Source: Fulvimarina sp. (GTDB lineage Bacteria > Pseudomonadota > Alphaproteobacteria > Rhizobiales > Rhizobiaceae). Taken from it: 52,276 bases of DNA. The notes beneath the pieces were generated by a model, which saw only the letters and a list, made by a program, of their open reading frames with translations, ran no database searches and had not been told where the DNA came from. The position numbers were made by a program, and so were the translations under genes. This document shows positions 33,578 to 43,410 of this stretch, piece after piece. The DNA lies in the NCBI GenBank assembly GCA_002700095.1, contig PACL01000016.1, forward strand, positions 1 to 52,276. Reading direction: 5' to 3'. How positions within the stretch are numbered: the first letter of the stretch is position 1; each line of letters starts with the position of its first letter.

Positions 33578-35032
33578 ATGGCTGACACCTACGACATTCT
33601 GGTCATCGGCGGTGGCCCGGGCGGCTATGTCGCCGCGATCCGCGCCGCGCAGCTCGGCTTCAAGACCGCCGTCGTCGAGCGCGAGCATCTGGGCGGCATC
33701 TGCCTCAACTGGGGCTGCATCCCGACCAAGGCGCTGCTGCGCTCGGCGGAGATCTTCCACTATGCCGAAAACGCGAAGAACTACGGCCTGACGATCGAGA
33801 AGCCGGACTTCGAGATGGAGGCCGTCGTCAAGCGCTCGCGCCAGGTCTCGGCGCAGCTCTGCGGCGGCGTCGGCTACCTGATGAAGAAGAACAAGATCGA
33901 CGTCATTTGGGGCGAGGCCAAAATCTCGAAGGCGGGTAAGGGCGGTCCGGTCGAGGTCTCCGTCGGTAAAATGAAGAAGCCGATCGTCGAGCCGCAGAAC
34001 CCGGTTCCCAAGGGCACGCTGGGCGAGGGGACCTACCAGGCCAGGCACGTCATCGTCGCGACCGGCGCCCGCCCACGGGTCCTTCCGGGCATCGAGCCGG
34101 ACGGCGATCGGATCTGGACCTATTTCGAGGCGATGAAGCCCAAGGCCATGCCCAAGAGCCTGATCGTCATGGGCTCCGGCGCCATCGGCATCGAGTTCGC
34201 GTCCTTCTACCGGACGATGGGCGCCGAGGTGACGGTCGTCGAACTCCTGCCGCAGATCATGCCGGTCGAGGACGCCGAGATCGCCAAGCTCGCCCGCAAG
34301 CAGTTCGAGAAGCAGGGGCTGAAAATCCTCACCGACGCCAAGGTGGCGAAGGTCGAGAAGGGCGGCGACGGGGTGACCGTTACGGTCGAGACCAAGGACG
34401 GGAAGTCGCAAACGCTGAAGGCCGAGCGGCTGATCTCGGCGGTCGGCGTCATGGGCAACACCGAGGGCCTCGGCCTGGAAGAGATCGGCGTCGAGATCGA
34501 GCGTGGCATCGTCAAGATCGACGGCTACGGCAAGACCAATGTCGAGGGCGTCTATGCGATCGGCGACGTCGCCGGCCCGCCGATGCTAGCCCACAAGGCC
34601 GAGCACGAGGGCACGATCTGCGTCGAGAAGATCAAGGGGCTCGACGTCCATCCCATGAAGAAGACCGAGATCCCCGGCTGCACCTACTGCCAGCCGCAGG
34701 TGGCCTCGGTCGGACTGACGGAAGCGAAGGCCAAGGAGGCCGGCCACGAGGTCAAGGTCGGGCGCTTCACCTTCAACGGCAACGGCAAGGCCATCGCGCT
34801 CGGCGAGCCGGAGGGGCTGGTGAAGACGATCTTCGACGCCAGGACCGGCCAGCTCCTCGGAGCCCATATGGTCGGGGCGGAGGTGACCGAGCTGATCCAG
34901 GGCTTCGTCATTGCCATGGGCCTCGAGACCACCGAGGAGGAACTGATGCACACCTGCTTCCCGCATCCGACCCTGTCGGAGATGATGCACGAAAGCGTCC
35001 TCGACGCCTTCGGCCGCGTCATCCACATGTGA
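33578..35032 (+). CDS. lpdA: Dihydrolipoamide dehydrogenase (E3)
   Basis: A 484-residue flavoenzyme that reoxidises dihydrolipoyl groups and reduces NAD. The FAD fold begins ILVIGGGPGGYVAAIRAAQL, and the redox disulfide is Cys42/Cys47 in GGICLNWGCIPTK. The NAD-binding part is LIVMGSGAIGIEFASFYRTM, the second FAD segment GVYAIGDVAGPPMLAHKAEH, and the C-terminal catalytic pair His463/Glu468 lies in HPTLSE. A 20-residue insertion around KMKKPIVEPQNPVPKGTLGE is typical of pdh-linked rhizobial E3. Being last in the operon identifies it as the pyruvate dehydrogenase E3. Confidence 0.97.
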   Translation: MADTYDILVIGGGPGGYVAAIRAAQLGFKTAVVEREHLGGICLNWGCIPTKALLRSAEIFHYAENAKNYGLTIEKPDFEMEAVVKRSRQVSAQLCGGVGYLMKKNKIDVIWGEAKISKAGKGGPVEVSVGKMKKPIVEPQNPVPKGTLGEGTYQARHVIVATGARPRVLPGIEPDGDRIWTYFEAMKPKAMPKSLIVMGSGAIGIEFASFYRTMGAEVTVVELLPQIMPVEDAEIAKLARKQFEKQGLKILTDAKVAKVEKGGDGVTVTVETKDGKSQTLKAERLISAVGVMGNTEGLGLEEIGVEIERGIVKIDGYGKTNVEGVYAIGDVAGPPMLAHKAEHEGTICVEKIKGLDVHPMKKTEIPGCTYCQPQVASVGLTEAKAKEAGHEVKVGRFTFNGNGKAIALGEPEGLVKTIFDARTGQLLGAHMVGAEVTELIQGFVIAMGLETTEEELMHTCFPHPTLSEMMHESVLDAFGRVIHM

Positions 35033-35056
35033 CGAGGGATGGTGTCTGGCAGGTGA

Positions 35057-35096
35057 GGGGCGGCTGACGCTGCCTCATGTGGCAGAAAAGCGCCCC
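35057..35096 (+). terminator. Nested hairpin after lpdA
   Basis: GGGGCG pairs with CGCCCC and encloses CTGCC/GGCAG, 25 nt past the lpdA stop. No U-run, so a possible RNA end or Rho-dependent site for the pdh operon. Confidence 0.3.
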
Positions 35097-35103
35097 CGAC
35101 CTC

Positions 35104-35131
35104 TTGTCTGAAGGTTGCTTGCGCTAACTAT
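35104..35131 (+). promoter_or_regulatory. Possible promoter of the YeaQ-type gene
   Basis: TTGTCT (35104-35109), 15-16 nt, TAACTA/AACTAT (35125-35131), 40 nt before the ATG. Spacing is slightly short; a weak match. Confidence 0.3.
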
Positions 35132-35170
35132 CACGCCACAACCCACCCGGACAAAACCAGGACTTTTCGT

Positions 35171-35425
35171 ATGATCGGTAGTTTTCTTGCAGCAATCATC
35201 GTCGGCGGTATCGCCGGCTGGCTGGCCGAGAAGGTGATGAAGAGCGACATGGGCGTGATGATGAACATCATTCTCGGCATCGTCGGCGCCATCATCCTCA
35301 GCTTCATCCTGCGTCTCACCGGCATCGGCGGCGGCGCTTCGGCATCGTTCTCCTTTGCCTATCTCATCACCGGCTTCGTCGGCGCCTGCCTGCTGATCCT
35401 GATCGCCCGCGCCGTTCGGCGCTGA
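35171..35425 (+). CDS. GlsB/YeaQ/YmgE-family stress membrane protein
   Basis: An 84-residue inner-membrane protein with three helices and the Gly-rich pattern of the family: IIVGGIAGWLAEKVMKSDMG, MNIILGIVGAIILSFILRL and a final helix FAYLITGFVGACLLILIARA. Family members are induced by general stress or stationary phase in several bacteria, with function unknown. AGGA precedes the ATG. It is monocistronic between lpdA and lipA, with a hairpin after its stop. Confidence 0.9.
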   Translation: MIGSFLAAIIVGGIAGWLAEKVMKSDMGVMMNIILGIVGAIILSFILRLTGIGGGASASFSFAYLITGFVGACLLILIARAVRR

Positions 35426-35439
35426 GGGGTCACGGGATC

Positions 35440-35469
35440 CCTGCGTGACGGGCAACCCCGTCATGCAGG
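35440..35469 (+). terminator. Hairpin between the YeaQ-type gene and lipA
   Basis: CCTGCGTGACGGG pairs with CCCGTCATGCAGG (13 bp, one G-T) over a CAAC loop, 14 nt past the stop. A strong stem, but no U-run. Confidence 0.45.
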
Positions 35470-35528
35470 AGCCCTCGCGGGTGTCGAAGCCGATTGCATC
35501 GCCAAAACCGGAGGCTTAAGTAGGCCCC

Positions 35529-36503
35529 ATGGTCACACTCCTCGACACCCGTTCGTCCGACGCCGAGAAGCCCCGGATCCGGCATCCGGAAAAGGCCCAC
35601 CGTCCCGACGCTCTCGCCAGCCCGCCGAAGCCCGACTGGATCCGCGTCAAGGCGCCGGTCTCCAAGGGCTATTTCGAGACCCGCGAGATCGCCCGGGAAA
35701 ACCGCCTCGTCACCGTGTGCGAGGAGGCCGGCTGCCCGAATATCGGCGGCTGCTGGGAAAAGAAGCACGCGACCTTCATGATCATGGGAGGCATCTGCAC
35801 GAGGGCCTGTTCCTTCTGCAACGTCGCCACCGGTATGCCCCATGCCCTCGACGAGAGCGAGCCCGAGAGCGTCGGCCGCGCCGTCGCCAAGATGGGGCTC
35901 AACCACGTCGTCGTCACCTCGGTTGACCGGGACGATCTCGCCGACGGCGGCGCCGAGCATTTCGTGCGCACCATCCGGGCCATCCGTGCCGCAGCGCCCG
36001 GCACGACGATCGAGATCCTGACGCCGGACTTCCTGAGGAAGCCGGGCGCGCTCGAGCGCGTCGTCGAGGCGCGGCCCGACGTCTTCAACCACAATCTCGA
36101 GACCGTCCCGTCGAAATATCTGACGGTGCGTCCCGGCGCCCGCTACTTCCATTCGATCCGCCTCCTGCAGCGGGTGAAGGAACTCGACCCGACGATCTTC
36201 ACCAAGTCCGGCATCATGGTCGGCCTCGGCGAGGAGCGGAACGAAGTGCTGCAGCTGATGGACGACCTTCGCACCGCCGACGTCGACTTCCTCACCATCG
36301 GCCAGTATCTCCAGCCGACGAAGAAGCACCACGCGGTGATCCGCTATGTGACGCCGGAGGAGTTCGGCTCCTTCGAGAAGGTTGCGCTCACCAAGGGCTT
36401 CCTGGTCGTCTCGGCGAGCCCGCTGACGCGCTCCTCCCACCATGCCGGCGAGGATTTCGAGCGCCTGAAGGCCGCCCGTCTCGCCCGCCAGACGGCCGCG
36501 TAA
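35529..36503 (+). CDS. lipA: Lipoyl synthase
   Basis: A radical-SAM enzyme that inserts two sulfurs into octanoyl groups on lipoyl domains. 324 residues. The auxiliary cluster cysteines are C64, C69 and C75 ([13 protein letters not shown]) and the radical-SAM cluster is C90, C94 and C97 (CTRACSFC). [17 protein letters not shown] and [20 protein letters not shown] are family blocks. The C-terminal [10 protein letters not shown] holds the conserved RSSxHAxE motif. It lies just downstream of the pyruvate dehydrogenase genes whose E2 and E1-beta it modifies. GGAGG is 13 nt before the ATG. Confidence 0.98.
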   Translation: MVTLLDTRSSDAEKPRIRHPEKAHRPDALASPPKPDWIRVKAPVSKGYFETREIARENRLVTVCEEAGCPNIGGCWEKKHATFMIMGGICTRACSFCNVATGMPHALDESEPESVGRAVAKMGLNHVVVTSVDRDDLADGGAEHFVRTIRAIRAAAPGTTIEILTPDFLRKPGALERVVEARPDVFNHNLETVPSKYLTVRPGARYFHSIRLLQRVKELDPTIFTKSGIMVGLGEERNEVLQLMDDLRTADVDFLTIGQYLQPTKKHHAVIRYVTPEEFGSFEKVALTKGFLVVSASPLTRSSHHAGEDFERLKAARLARQTAA

Positions 36504-36513
36504 TCGCTCCATC

Positions 36514-36960
36514 ATGCCGAAGTTTGAAACGACCCGCCCCGTCCGCCACACCGCCGACCAGATGTTCGCCCTCGTCGCCGATGTGGAGAAATATCCCGAA
36601 TTCCTGCCGCTCTGCCAGGCGCTGACGATCCGCTCGGAACGCGAGAAGGAGGGCAGGCGCCTGCTCGTCGCCGACATGACCGTCGCCTACAAGATGGTGC
36701 GCGAGACCTTCACCTCGCAGGTCCTCCTGAAGCCGGAGGAGCGGCGCATCGAGGTCTCCTACGTCAACGGGCCGTTCAAGTTCCTCGACAATCGCTGGGA
36801 CTTCGTGCCGACCGGCGAGGGCAGCTGCGACGTGAAGTTCTACATCGAATACGAGTTCAAGAGCCGCACCCTCGGCATGCTGATGGGCACGATGTTCGAC
36901 TTCGCCTTCCGGCGGTTCGCGGTCGCGTTCGAGGAACGGGCCGACAAGGTCTATGGGTGA
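36514..36960 (+). CDS. RatA/Coq10-family SRPBCC protein
   Basis: 148 residues, one START-like domain: FETTRPVRHTADQMFALVAD, VEKYPEFLPLCQALTIRSER, VSYVNGPFKFLDNRWDFVP and FDFAFRRFAVAFEERADKVYG cover the whole family profile. Mitochondrial Coq10 binds ubiquinone and supports respiration; E. coli RatA was described as a toxin acting on 50S subunits. In alphaproteobacteria, next to lipA, the Coq10-like quinone role is the more likely one (inference). It begins 10 nt after lipA and is presumably cotranscribed with it. Confidence 0.92.
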   Translation: MPKFETTRPVRHTADQMFALVADVEKYPEFLPLCQALTIRSEREKEGRRLLVADMTVAYKMVRETFTSQVLLKPEERRIEVSYVNGPFKFLDNRWDFVPTGEGSCDVKFYIEYEFKSRTLGMLMGTMFDFAFRRFAVAFEERADKVYG

Positions 36961-37019
36961 CCGCGTAGGGGCGCCCGTGATCTCATTCTGCTGGCATGCC
37001 GCGGGACGCGTTGCCGCTT

Positions 37020-37637
37020 TCATGGATCGCAAGCATTGCTCTCCGTCATGGAAAGATGGTCGGGATTTCCTGATCCGAGTATGGCCACTAATTCGACGGC
37101 TCGACCGCAACCGGTGTCGAATTTGAACGCGACGTAACGGGTCGTTTCCGGCTCGAACGTCATCGCTGGTCCGCTAATGCGAATGTTCCCGATCTGCCGG
37201 TCCAGATCGTCGATCCGGGCGAACTGGGGAATGCTCCGCACCCGCTGCTTGAGCAGTGTCTCCAAACGAGGGCGAACGTCTTGTTCGGTGTTCAAGGGCT
37301 GACTAGGAAGGTTGGCTTGCAAAAAGGTCGCCCCGCCTGCAAGCGCGAGGGACGGCAGGGCGATGCCTGCAGCGACCCAAAAAGCGGTTTTTCTGGCAGA
37401 GTGCATCTTGCGATATCGTGAAACCGCGAGTGCTGCCAGTCCCGCCGCGATCGCGATCCACCAAAAGTGAACGGCGATCATTGCCTGCCAGGTCACGTTG
37501 CCGATTTGCAAATAATCCGACCAGAGAACGAATATCAGCAGGCTCAAGCAAAACAGCGCGAGCAAGGCGCAGACGACAGAAAAAGCGACGAGACAGGCAA
37601 TCAGGATCTCTCCCAAAGATCGCTCGCCAGTGACCAT
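37020..37637 (-). CDS. Lower-GC membrane protein of unknown function
   Basis: 205 residues, no recognised family. Three membrane helices are predicted: 10-38 (ILIACLVAFSVVCALLALFC), about 51-69 (AMIAVHFWWIAIAAGLAAL) and 85-107 (AFWVAAGIALPSLALAGGAT). A C-terminal domain of about 95 residues follows, presumably periplasmic, with two cysteines (TGCGRAVEL and SNACDP). Local GC is near 55%, well below its neighbours. In related genomes ratA and cinA are usually adjacent (recalled), so this looks like an inserted, perhaps recently acquired gene. It has no strong ribosome site; the ATG at 37637 is the first in the frame. It is convergent with ratA. Confidence 0.65.
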   Translation of the reverse strand: MVTGERSLGEILIACLVAFSVVCALLALFCLSLLIFVLWSDYLQIGNVTWQAMIAVHFWWIAIAAGLAALAVSRYRKMHSARKTAFWVAAGIALPSLALAGGATFLQANLPSQPLNTEQDVRPRLETLLKQRVRSIPQFARIDDLDRQIGNIRISGPAMTFEPETTRYVAFKFDTGCGRAVELVAILGSGNPDHLSMTESNACDP

Positions 37638-37786
37638 CGTCTGCGCTTCTTTCTTCTGCTGTCGTCGTTTTCAATCATTCGTGGGGTTGGCGATCAGCTT
37701 AGTCCGCATGCTTATGCTGTATTGTTCGAGTTTGGTTCATCACTGCATTTTCTCCTTCTCTGCGAGCAGCAGTGGTTTTCCAGCTT

Positions 37787-38332
37787 TTACTTGGGAGGCG
37801 GCGTGGCGAGCATCGTCAATGCCATGACGACCGATGCCGCCCGCACGGCCGAGCGACCGATATCTCCGAAGCGTTCCTCTCGACACACGGTTCCTGACGG
37901 CCCCGCGCAGGCGAAATGCACCAGCCCGACCGGCTTTTCTGCCGAGCCGCCGCCGGGGCCGGCAATGCCAGTGATCGAGACCGCGACGGTGACGCCCGCC
38001 CGCCTTCGCGCGCCCTCGGCCATCTGCCGGGCGACCGTCTCCGAGACCGCGCCATGGGCGGCGAGCGCCGCCGGGTCGACGCCGACGAGGTCGATCTTGG
38101 CCTGATTGGAATAGGTGACGAAGCCGCGGTCGAGGACGGCGGAGGAGCCGGCGATGTCGGTGATCGCTCCGGCGACGAGCCCGCCGGTGCAGGATTCGGC
38201 GATGGCGAGCGTCCAGCCGGCATCCGTATAGCGGGCGACGACCTGCCGGGCGAGGGCGGAGATGTCGGCGCCGCGATCGAGGCTCGTGCCGGCGATGGCT
38301 GCGCCGCCGAGATCGGTCTCGGCGTCGCTCAT
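37787..38332 (-). CDS. CinA C-terminal family protein (nicotinamide-nucleotide amidase)
   Basis: 181 residues, equal to the CinA C-terminal domain alone (PncC/YgaD type). It deamidates nicotinamide mononucleotide to nicotinate mononucleotide in the pyridine nucleotide cycle. Signature blocks are [54 protein letters not shown] and [20 protein letters not shown]. It starts at the ATG overlapping the ispDF stop by 4 nt (ATGA), so the pair is translationally coupled. An N-terminal CinA molybdopterin-like domain is absent, as in many proteobacteria. Confidence 0.93.
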   Translation of the reverse strand: MSDAETDLGGAAIAGTSLDRGADISALARQVVARYTDAGWTLAIAESCTGGLVAGAITDIAGSSAVLDRGFVTYSNQAKIDLVGVDPAALAAHGAVSETVARQMAEGARRRAGVTVAVSITGIAGPGGGSAEKPVGLVHFACAGPSGTVCREERFGDIGRSAVRAASVVMALTMLATPPPK

Positions 38333-39525
38333 TCCGTCTCTCCATAGACCACCGACGCCGTGGCGATCGCCGCGATGCCCTCTCTGCGGCCGACGAAGCC
38401 GATCGTCTCGTTGGTCGTCGCCTTCACCGACACCCGGTCGAGCGACAGCCCGGTCATCCTGGCAATGGCCTCGCGCATCGCCTCGCGGTGCGGCGCGATC
38501 TTCGGAGCCTCGCAGATCAGCGAGATGTCCGCATTCATGATCCGCCCGCCTTTCGCAGCGACAATCCGGACGGCCTCTTCGACGAAGATGTGCGAAGCGG
38601 CGCCCTTCCACTGCGGATCGCTCGGCGGGAAGTGATCGCCGATGTCGCCGGCGCCGCAGGTGGCGAGGAGGGCGTCGGTCAGCGCGTGGAGGCCGACATC
38701 GGCGTCGGAATGGCCGTCGAGCCGCTGGTCGTGGGCGATCCGGACGCCGCAGAGCGTCACGTGGTCGCCGGCCACCAGGCGATGCACGTCGTAGCCGTTG
38801 CCGGTGCGAACGTCGATCATGGGAACCTTCTCCTTCAGCTTCTCGTCGGCGGCGACGATGTCCTCGCGCGTCGTCAGCTTGACGTTTTCGGCGGTGCCGT
38901 CGACGAGCCGCACTTCCATCCCGGCCCATTCGGCGATCGAGGCGTCGTCGGTGAAGTCCGCGCGGCCCGAACGGGCCGCCGCCGCATGGGCCTCGCGGAT
39001 GTCGGCGAAGCGGAACCCCTGGGGCGTCTGCGCGCCGAACAGCGCCTTGCGCGGCACCGTCTCGGCGATGCGGCCGTCGTCTCCGGCCCGCTTCAGCGTG
39101 TCGGAGACCGGCACTGCGGGGATCGCGCCGCCATGCGCCGTGGCCGCGTCGATCACCCGGTCGATGGTCGCCGCATCGACGAAGGGGCGCACGGCGTCGT
39201 GGATCAGCACGAAGTCCGGCGCCGCAGGGAGGTTCGCCAGGAACTCCAGCCCGCAGCGCACGGAGATCTGCCGCTCCGCCCCACCGGTGACGAGATGAAC
39301 TCCCGCGGCCTCATCGCCGAGAGCGGCCTCGCACAGCGCCCGATCGTCGGCATGGATGACGATAACGATGGGGCCGATCCTCTCATGCCCGCGAAAGGCC
39401 GCGAGCGAGCGGGCGAGGACGGCCCGTCCGCCGATCCTGCGATACTGTTTCGGTCCCTCGGCGGACTGGCCGGCGCGCTCGCCGCGGCCAGCCGCCACCA
39501 GGATCGCCGCGACGCTGTCCGTCAT
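38329..39525 (-). CDS. ispDF: Bifunctional IspD/IspF (MEP pathway)
   Basis: 398 residues, a fusion of two isoprenoid enzymes, usual in alphaproteobacteria. The N-terminal half (1-225) is 2-C-methyl-D-erythritol 4-phosphate cytidylyltransferase, with the CTP-binding loop [12 protein letters not shown] and [10 protein letters not shown], then [11 protein letters not shown]. The C-terminal half (about 235-398) is the 2,4-cyclodiphosphate synthase, with zinc ligands in GYDVHRL and the [16 protein letters not shown] block, [11 protein letters not shown], and a [15 protein letters not shown] end. The ATG at 39525 is preferred to a TTG two codons upstream. It is divergent from dusB. Confidence 0.97.
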   Translation of the reverse strand: MTDSVAAILVAAGRGERAGQSAEGPKQYRRIGGRAVLARSLAAFRGHERIGPIVIVIHADDRALCEAALGDEAAGVHLVTGGAERQISVRCGLEFLANLPAAPDFVLIHDAVRPFVDAATIDRVIDAATAHGGAIPAVPVSDTLKRAGDDGRIAETVPRKALFGAQTPQGFRFADIREAHAAAARSGRADFTDDASIAEWAGMEVRLVDGTAENVKLTTREDIVAADEKLKEKVPMIDVRTGNGYDVHRLVAGDHVTLCGVRIAHDQRLDGHSDADVGLHALTDALLATCGAGDIGDHFPPSDPQWKGAASHIFVEEAVRIVAAKGGRIMNADISLICEAPKIAPHREAMREAIARMTGLSLDRVSVKATTNETIGFVGRREGIAAIATASVVYGETE

Positions 39526-39656
39526 GCCCAATCGCCCCTGTTTCTCCGATTGCCCTCGAGGAGCACGAACCCCTTATCAAACGCAAGCATATTGCTTGTC
39601 ATTTGGGCATGCTCCGATTAAGTACAGCTCAGGTGCCGCAAGAATCGACAGCTGAC

Positions 39657-40727
39657 ATGATCGCTCAGAGTTTAGGCGTATTGGGAAGGAAGACCGATGT
39701 TTCCGGGCCTTTGGAGGTCGGGGGGCGCCAGCTTGCCAATCGCGTCCTGCTCGCGCCCATGTCGGGCGTCAGCGACGTGCCGTTCCGGCGTCTCGCCCGG
39801 CGCTTCGGCGCGGGGCTCGTCGTGTCGGAGATGGTCGCCAGCGGAGAGTATCTGAAGGGGGTGGCCGAATCGAGCCTGCGGGCCCTGCGCGACGGGAATG
39901 GCACCCATGCAGTGCAGCTCGCCGGGCGCGAGCCTGAGGTCATGGGCGAGGCGGCCGCGCGCCTGGCCGGCAGCGGCGCAGACATCATCGACATCAATTT
40001 CGGCTGCCCGGCCAAGAAGGTCGTCGGCGGCCTGTCCGGTTCGGCGCTGATGCGCGAGCCGGAGCTGGCGCTGGCGATCGTTAAGGCGGTGGTCGCGGGC
40101 GCCGGCGATGTGCCCGTCACGGTCAAGATGCGGCTCGGCTGGGATCGCGCCTCGATGAACGCGGCCTGGCTCGCCAGCCGTGCCGAGGCGGCGGGCGTGC
40201 GCATGGTGACGGTGCATGGCCGCACCCGCATGGACTTTTACGACGGCGTCGCCGACTGGCGGGCGATCCGCACGGTCAAGGCGGCCGTCAACATCCCGCT
40301 GGTCGCCAATGGCGATCTCGTCTCCCTCGACCGGCTGCCGGAGATGCTCGGCCTCAGCGGCGCCGACGCCGTGATGGTCGGGCGCGGCGCCTATGGCCGG
40401 CCCTGGCTCTCCGGGCTGATGGCAGGCGCGATCAGTATGGACGCTCTGCAGCGGGTCGATCTCGCCGACCTCGCCGGCGAGCACTACGACGCGATGCTCG
40501 CCCATTACGGGCCGGCGACGGGTGTGCGTCATGCCCGCAAGCATCTCGGCTGGTATCTCGATCGCCGCGCGGCGACGGGCGCCGCCGTCCCTTTGTCCGA
40601 GCGAAAGGCAATCATGACCGCAAACGATCACCGCGTCGTCCAGCGGCATCTCCGGCAGCTCTTTGCCGGCACGACGGCCGCCGACCTCGAACGCGCCGCC
40701 GCAGCGCCAAGGCTGGAGGCTGCATGA
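39657..40727 (+). CDS. dusB: tRNA-dihydrouridine synthase (DusB type)
   Basis: An FMN enzyme that reduces uridine to dihydrouridine in tRNA. About 356 residues: TIM barrel opening [20 protein letters not shown], the catalytic Cys in [30 protein letters not shown] and [14 protein letters not shown] (flavin and substrate contacts), [12 protein letters not shown], and a C-terminal helical domain with [12 protein letters not shown]. In-frame starts at 39609 and 39657 are both possible. The region 39594-39621 could be a promoter (TTGTCA, TTAAGT), which would favour 39657. The gene directly precedes ntrB with a 4-nt overlap, as in enteric dusB-fis and rhizobial dusB-ntrBC operons. Confidence 0.95.
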   Translation: MIAQSLGVLGRKTDVSGPLEVGGRQLANRVLLAPMSGVSDVPFRRLARRFGAGLVVSEMVASGEYLKGVAESSLRALRDGNGTHAVQLAGREPEVMGEAAARLAGSGADIIDINFGCPAKKVVGGLSGSALMREPELALAIVKAVVAGAGDVPVTVKMRLGWDRASMNAAWLASRAEAAGVRMVTVHGRTRMDFYDGVADWRAIRTVKAAVNIPLVANGDLVSLDRLPEMLGLSGADAVMVGRGAYGRPWLSGLMAGAISMDALQRVDLADLAGEHYDAMLAHYGPATGVRHARKHLGWYLDRRAATGAAVPLSERKAIMTANDHRVVQRHLRQLFAGTTAADLERAAAAPRLEAA

Positions 40728-41875
40728 CCATGGCGGGTTCATCCCAGGACGGTATCCCGATGTCGGGCGAGGCGTTCCAGATCCTCAACGCGCTGCCCCA
40801 CCCCGTCATCGTGGTCGACGCGGCGGGTCGCTTTCGTTTCGCCAATTCCGATGCCGAGCAGTTCTTCTCCGCCGGCTCGGCCTATCTCGCCCGCAAGAAG
40901 CTGCAGGACTTCGTGCCCCGCGACAGTCCGCTGTTCTTCCTGATCGAACAGGCCCGCGAGCAGCAGGCGAGGATCAGCGAATACCGGGTCGACATCTCCT
41001 CGCCGCGGCTCGGCGGCGAGCGGCTGGTTGATCTCTACGTGTCGGTGATGACCGAGGCCCCGGAGCTCGTCGTGGTGATGATCCAGCTGCGCACCATCGC
41101 CGAGAAGATGGATCGCCAGCTCACCCATCGCTCCGCCGCGCGCACCGTGACCGGGCTCGCCGCGATGCTCGCCCACGAGATCCGCAATCCGCTCTCCGGC
41201 ATCAAGGGCGCTGCGCAGTTGCTGGCCACCAATGCCAGCGACGAGGACCGGACGCTGACGCGGCTGATCCAGGAAGAGAGCGACCGGATCGTCAAGCTCG
41301 TCGACCGGATGGAGGTCTTCTCCGACCAGCGGCCGATCGAGCGCTCGGCGGTCAACATCCATTCCGTTCTCGAACACGTGAAGACCCTCGGCCGCAACGG
41401 CTTTGCCCGCGACATCAAGATCATCGAGCTCTACGACCCGTCGCTGCCGCCGGTCTTCGCCAATCGCGACCAGCTGGTCCAGGTGTTCCTCAACCTCCTG
41501 AAGAACGCCGCCGAGGCGGTGAAGGGCCGCGAGGGCGGCGAGATCCGCCTGACCACCGCGTATAAGCCCGGTGTGCGTCTGTCGGTCCCCGGCACCAAGG
41601 ACCGGGTGACGCTGCCGCTGGAATTTGCCGTCGAGGACAATGGCGAGGGCGTGCCGGACGATATCCGCGAGCACATCTTCGATCCCTTCGTCACCACCAA
41701 GCCCAGCGGCTCGGGCCTCGGCCTGGCGCTCGTCGCCAAGATCGTTGGTGACCATGGCGGTGTCATCGAATGCGAATCGCAGCCGGGCCACACCGTCTTC
41801 CGCATCCTCATGCCCGCATGGCGGGAGCTTTCCGAACCGGGCACGGCGCTCGCCGACATCGACGAACAGGGCTGA
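40724..41875 (+). CDS. ntrB: Nitrogen regulation sensor kinase NtrB
   Basis: A cytoplasmic histidine kinase/phosphatase that, under PII control, sets phosphorylation of NtrC. 383 residues: N-terminal PAS domain (about 15-125, [20 protein letters not shown]), the H-box [19 protein letters not shown] with His151, the N-box [13 protein letters not shown], and the ATP-lid motifs [11 protein letters not shown] and [12 protein letters not shown]. No membrane helix. Overlaps dusB by ATGA and ends 8 nt before ntrC. Confidence 0.96.
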   Translation: MTMAGSSQDGIPMSGEAFQILNALPHPVIVVDAAGRFRFANSDAEQFFSAGSAYLARKKLQDFVPRDSPLFFLIEQAREQQARISEYRVDISSPRLGGERLVDLYVSVMTEAPELVVVMIQLRTIAEKMDRQLTHRSAARTVTGLAAMLAHEIRNPLSGIKGAAQLLATNASDEDRTLTRLIQEESDRIVKLVDRMEVFSDQRPIERSAVNIHSVLEHVKTLGRNGFARDIKIIELYDPSLPPVFANRDQLVQVFLNLLKNAAEAVKGREGGEIRLTTAYKPGVRLSVPGTKDRVTLPLEFAVEDNGEGVPDDIREHIFDPFVTTKPSGSGLGLALVAKIVGDHGGVIECESQPGHTVFRILMPAWRELSEPGTALADIDEQG

Positions 41876-41883
41876 TTTTCCAC

Positions 41884-43329
<1,446 letters not shown>

Positions 43330-43410
43330 CTGGCTTTTTTCGGCGTTTCGTTGCAGTTTGGACACATTCCGTTGCTCTGTGGCCACGGGATTCGAAACTG
43401 TAAACGCAGC

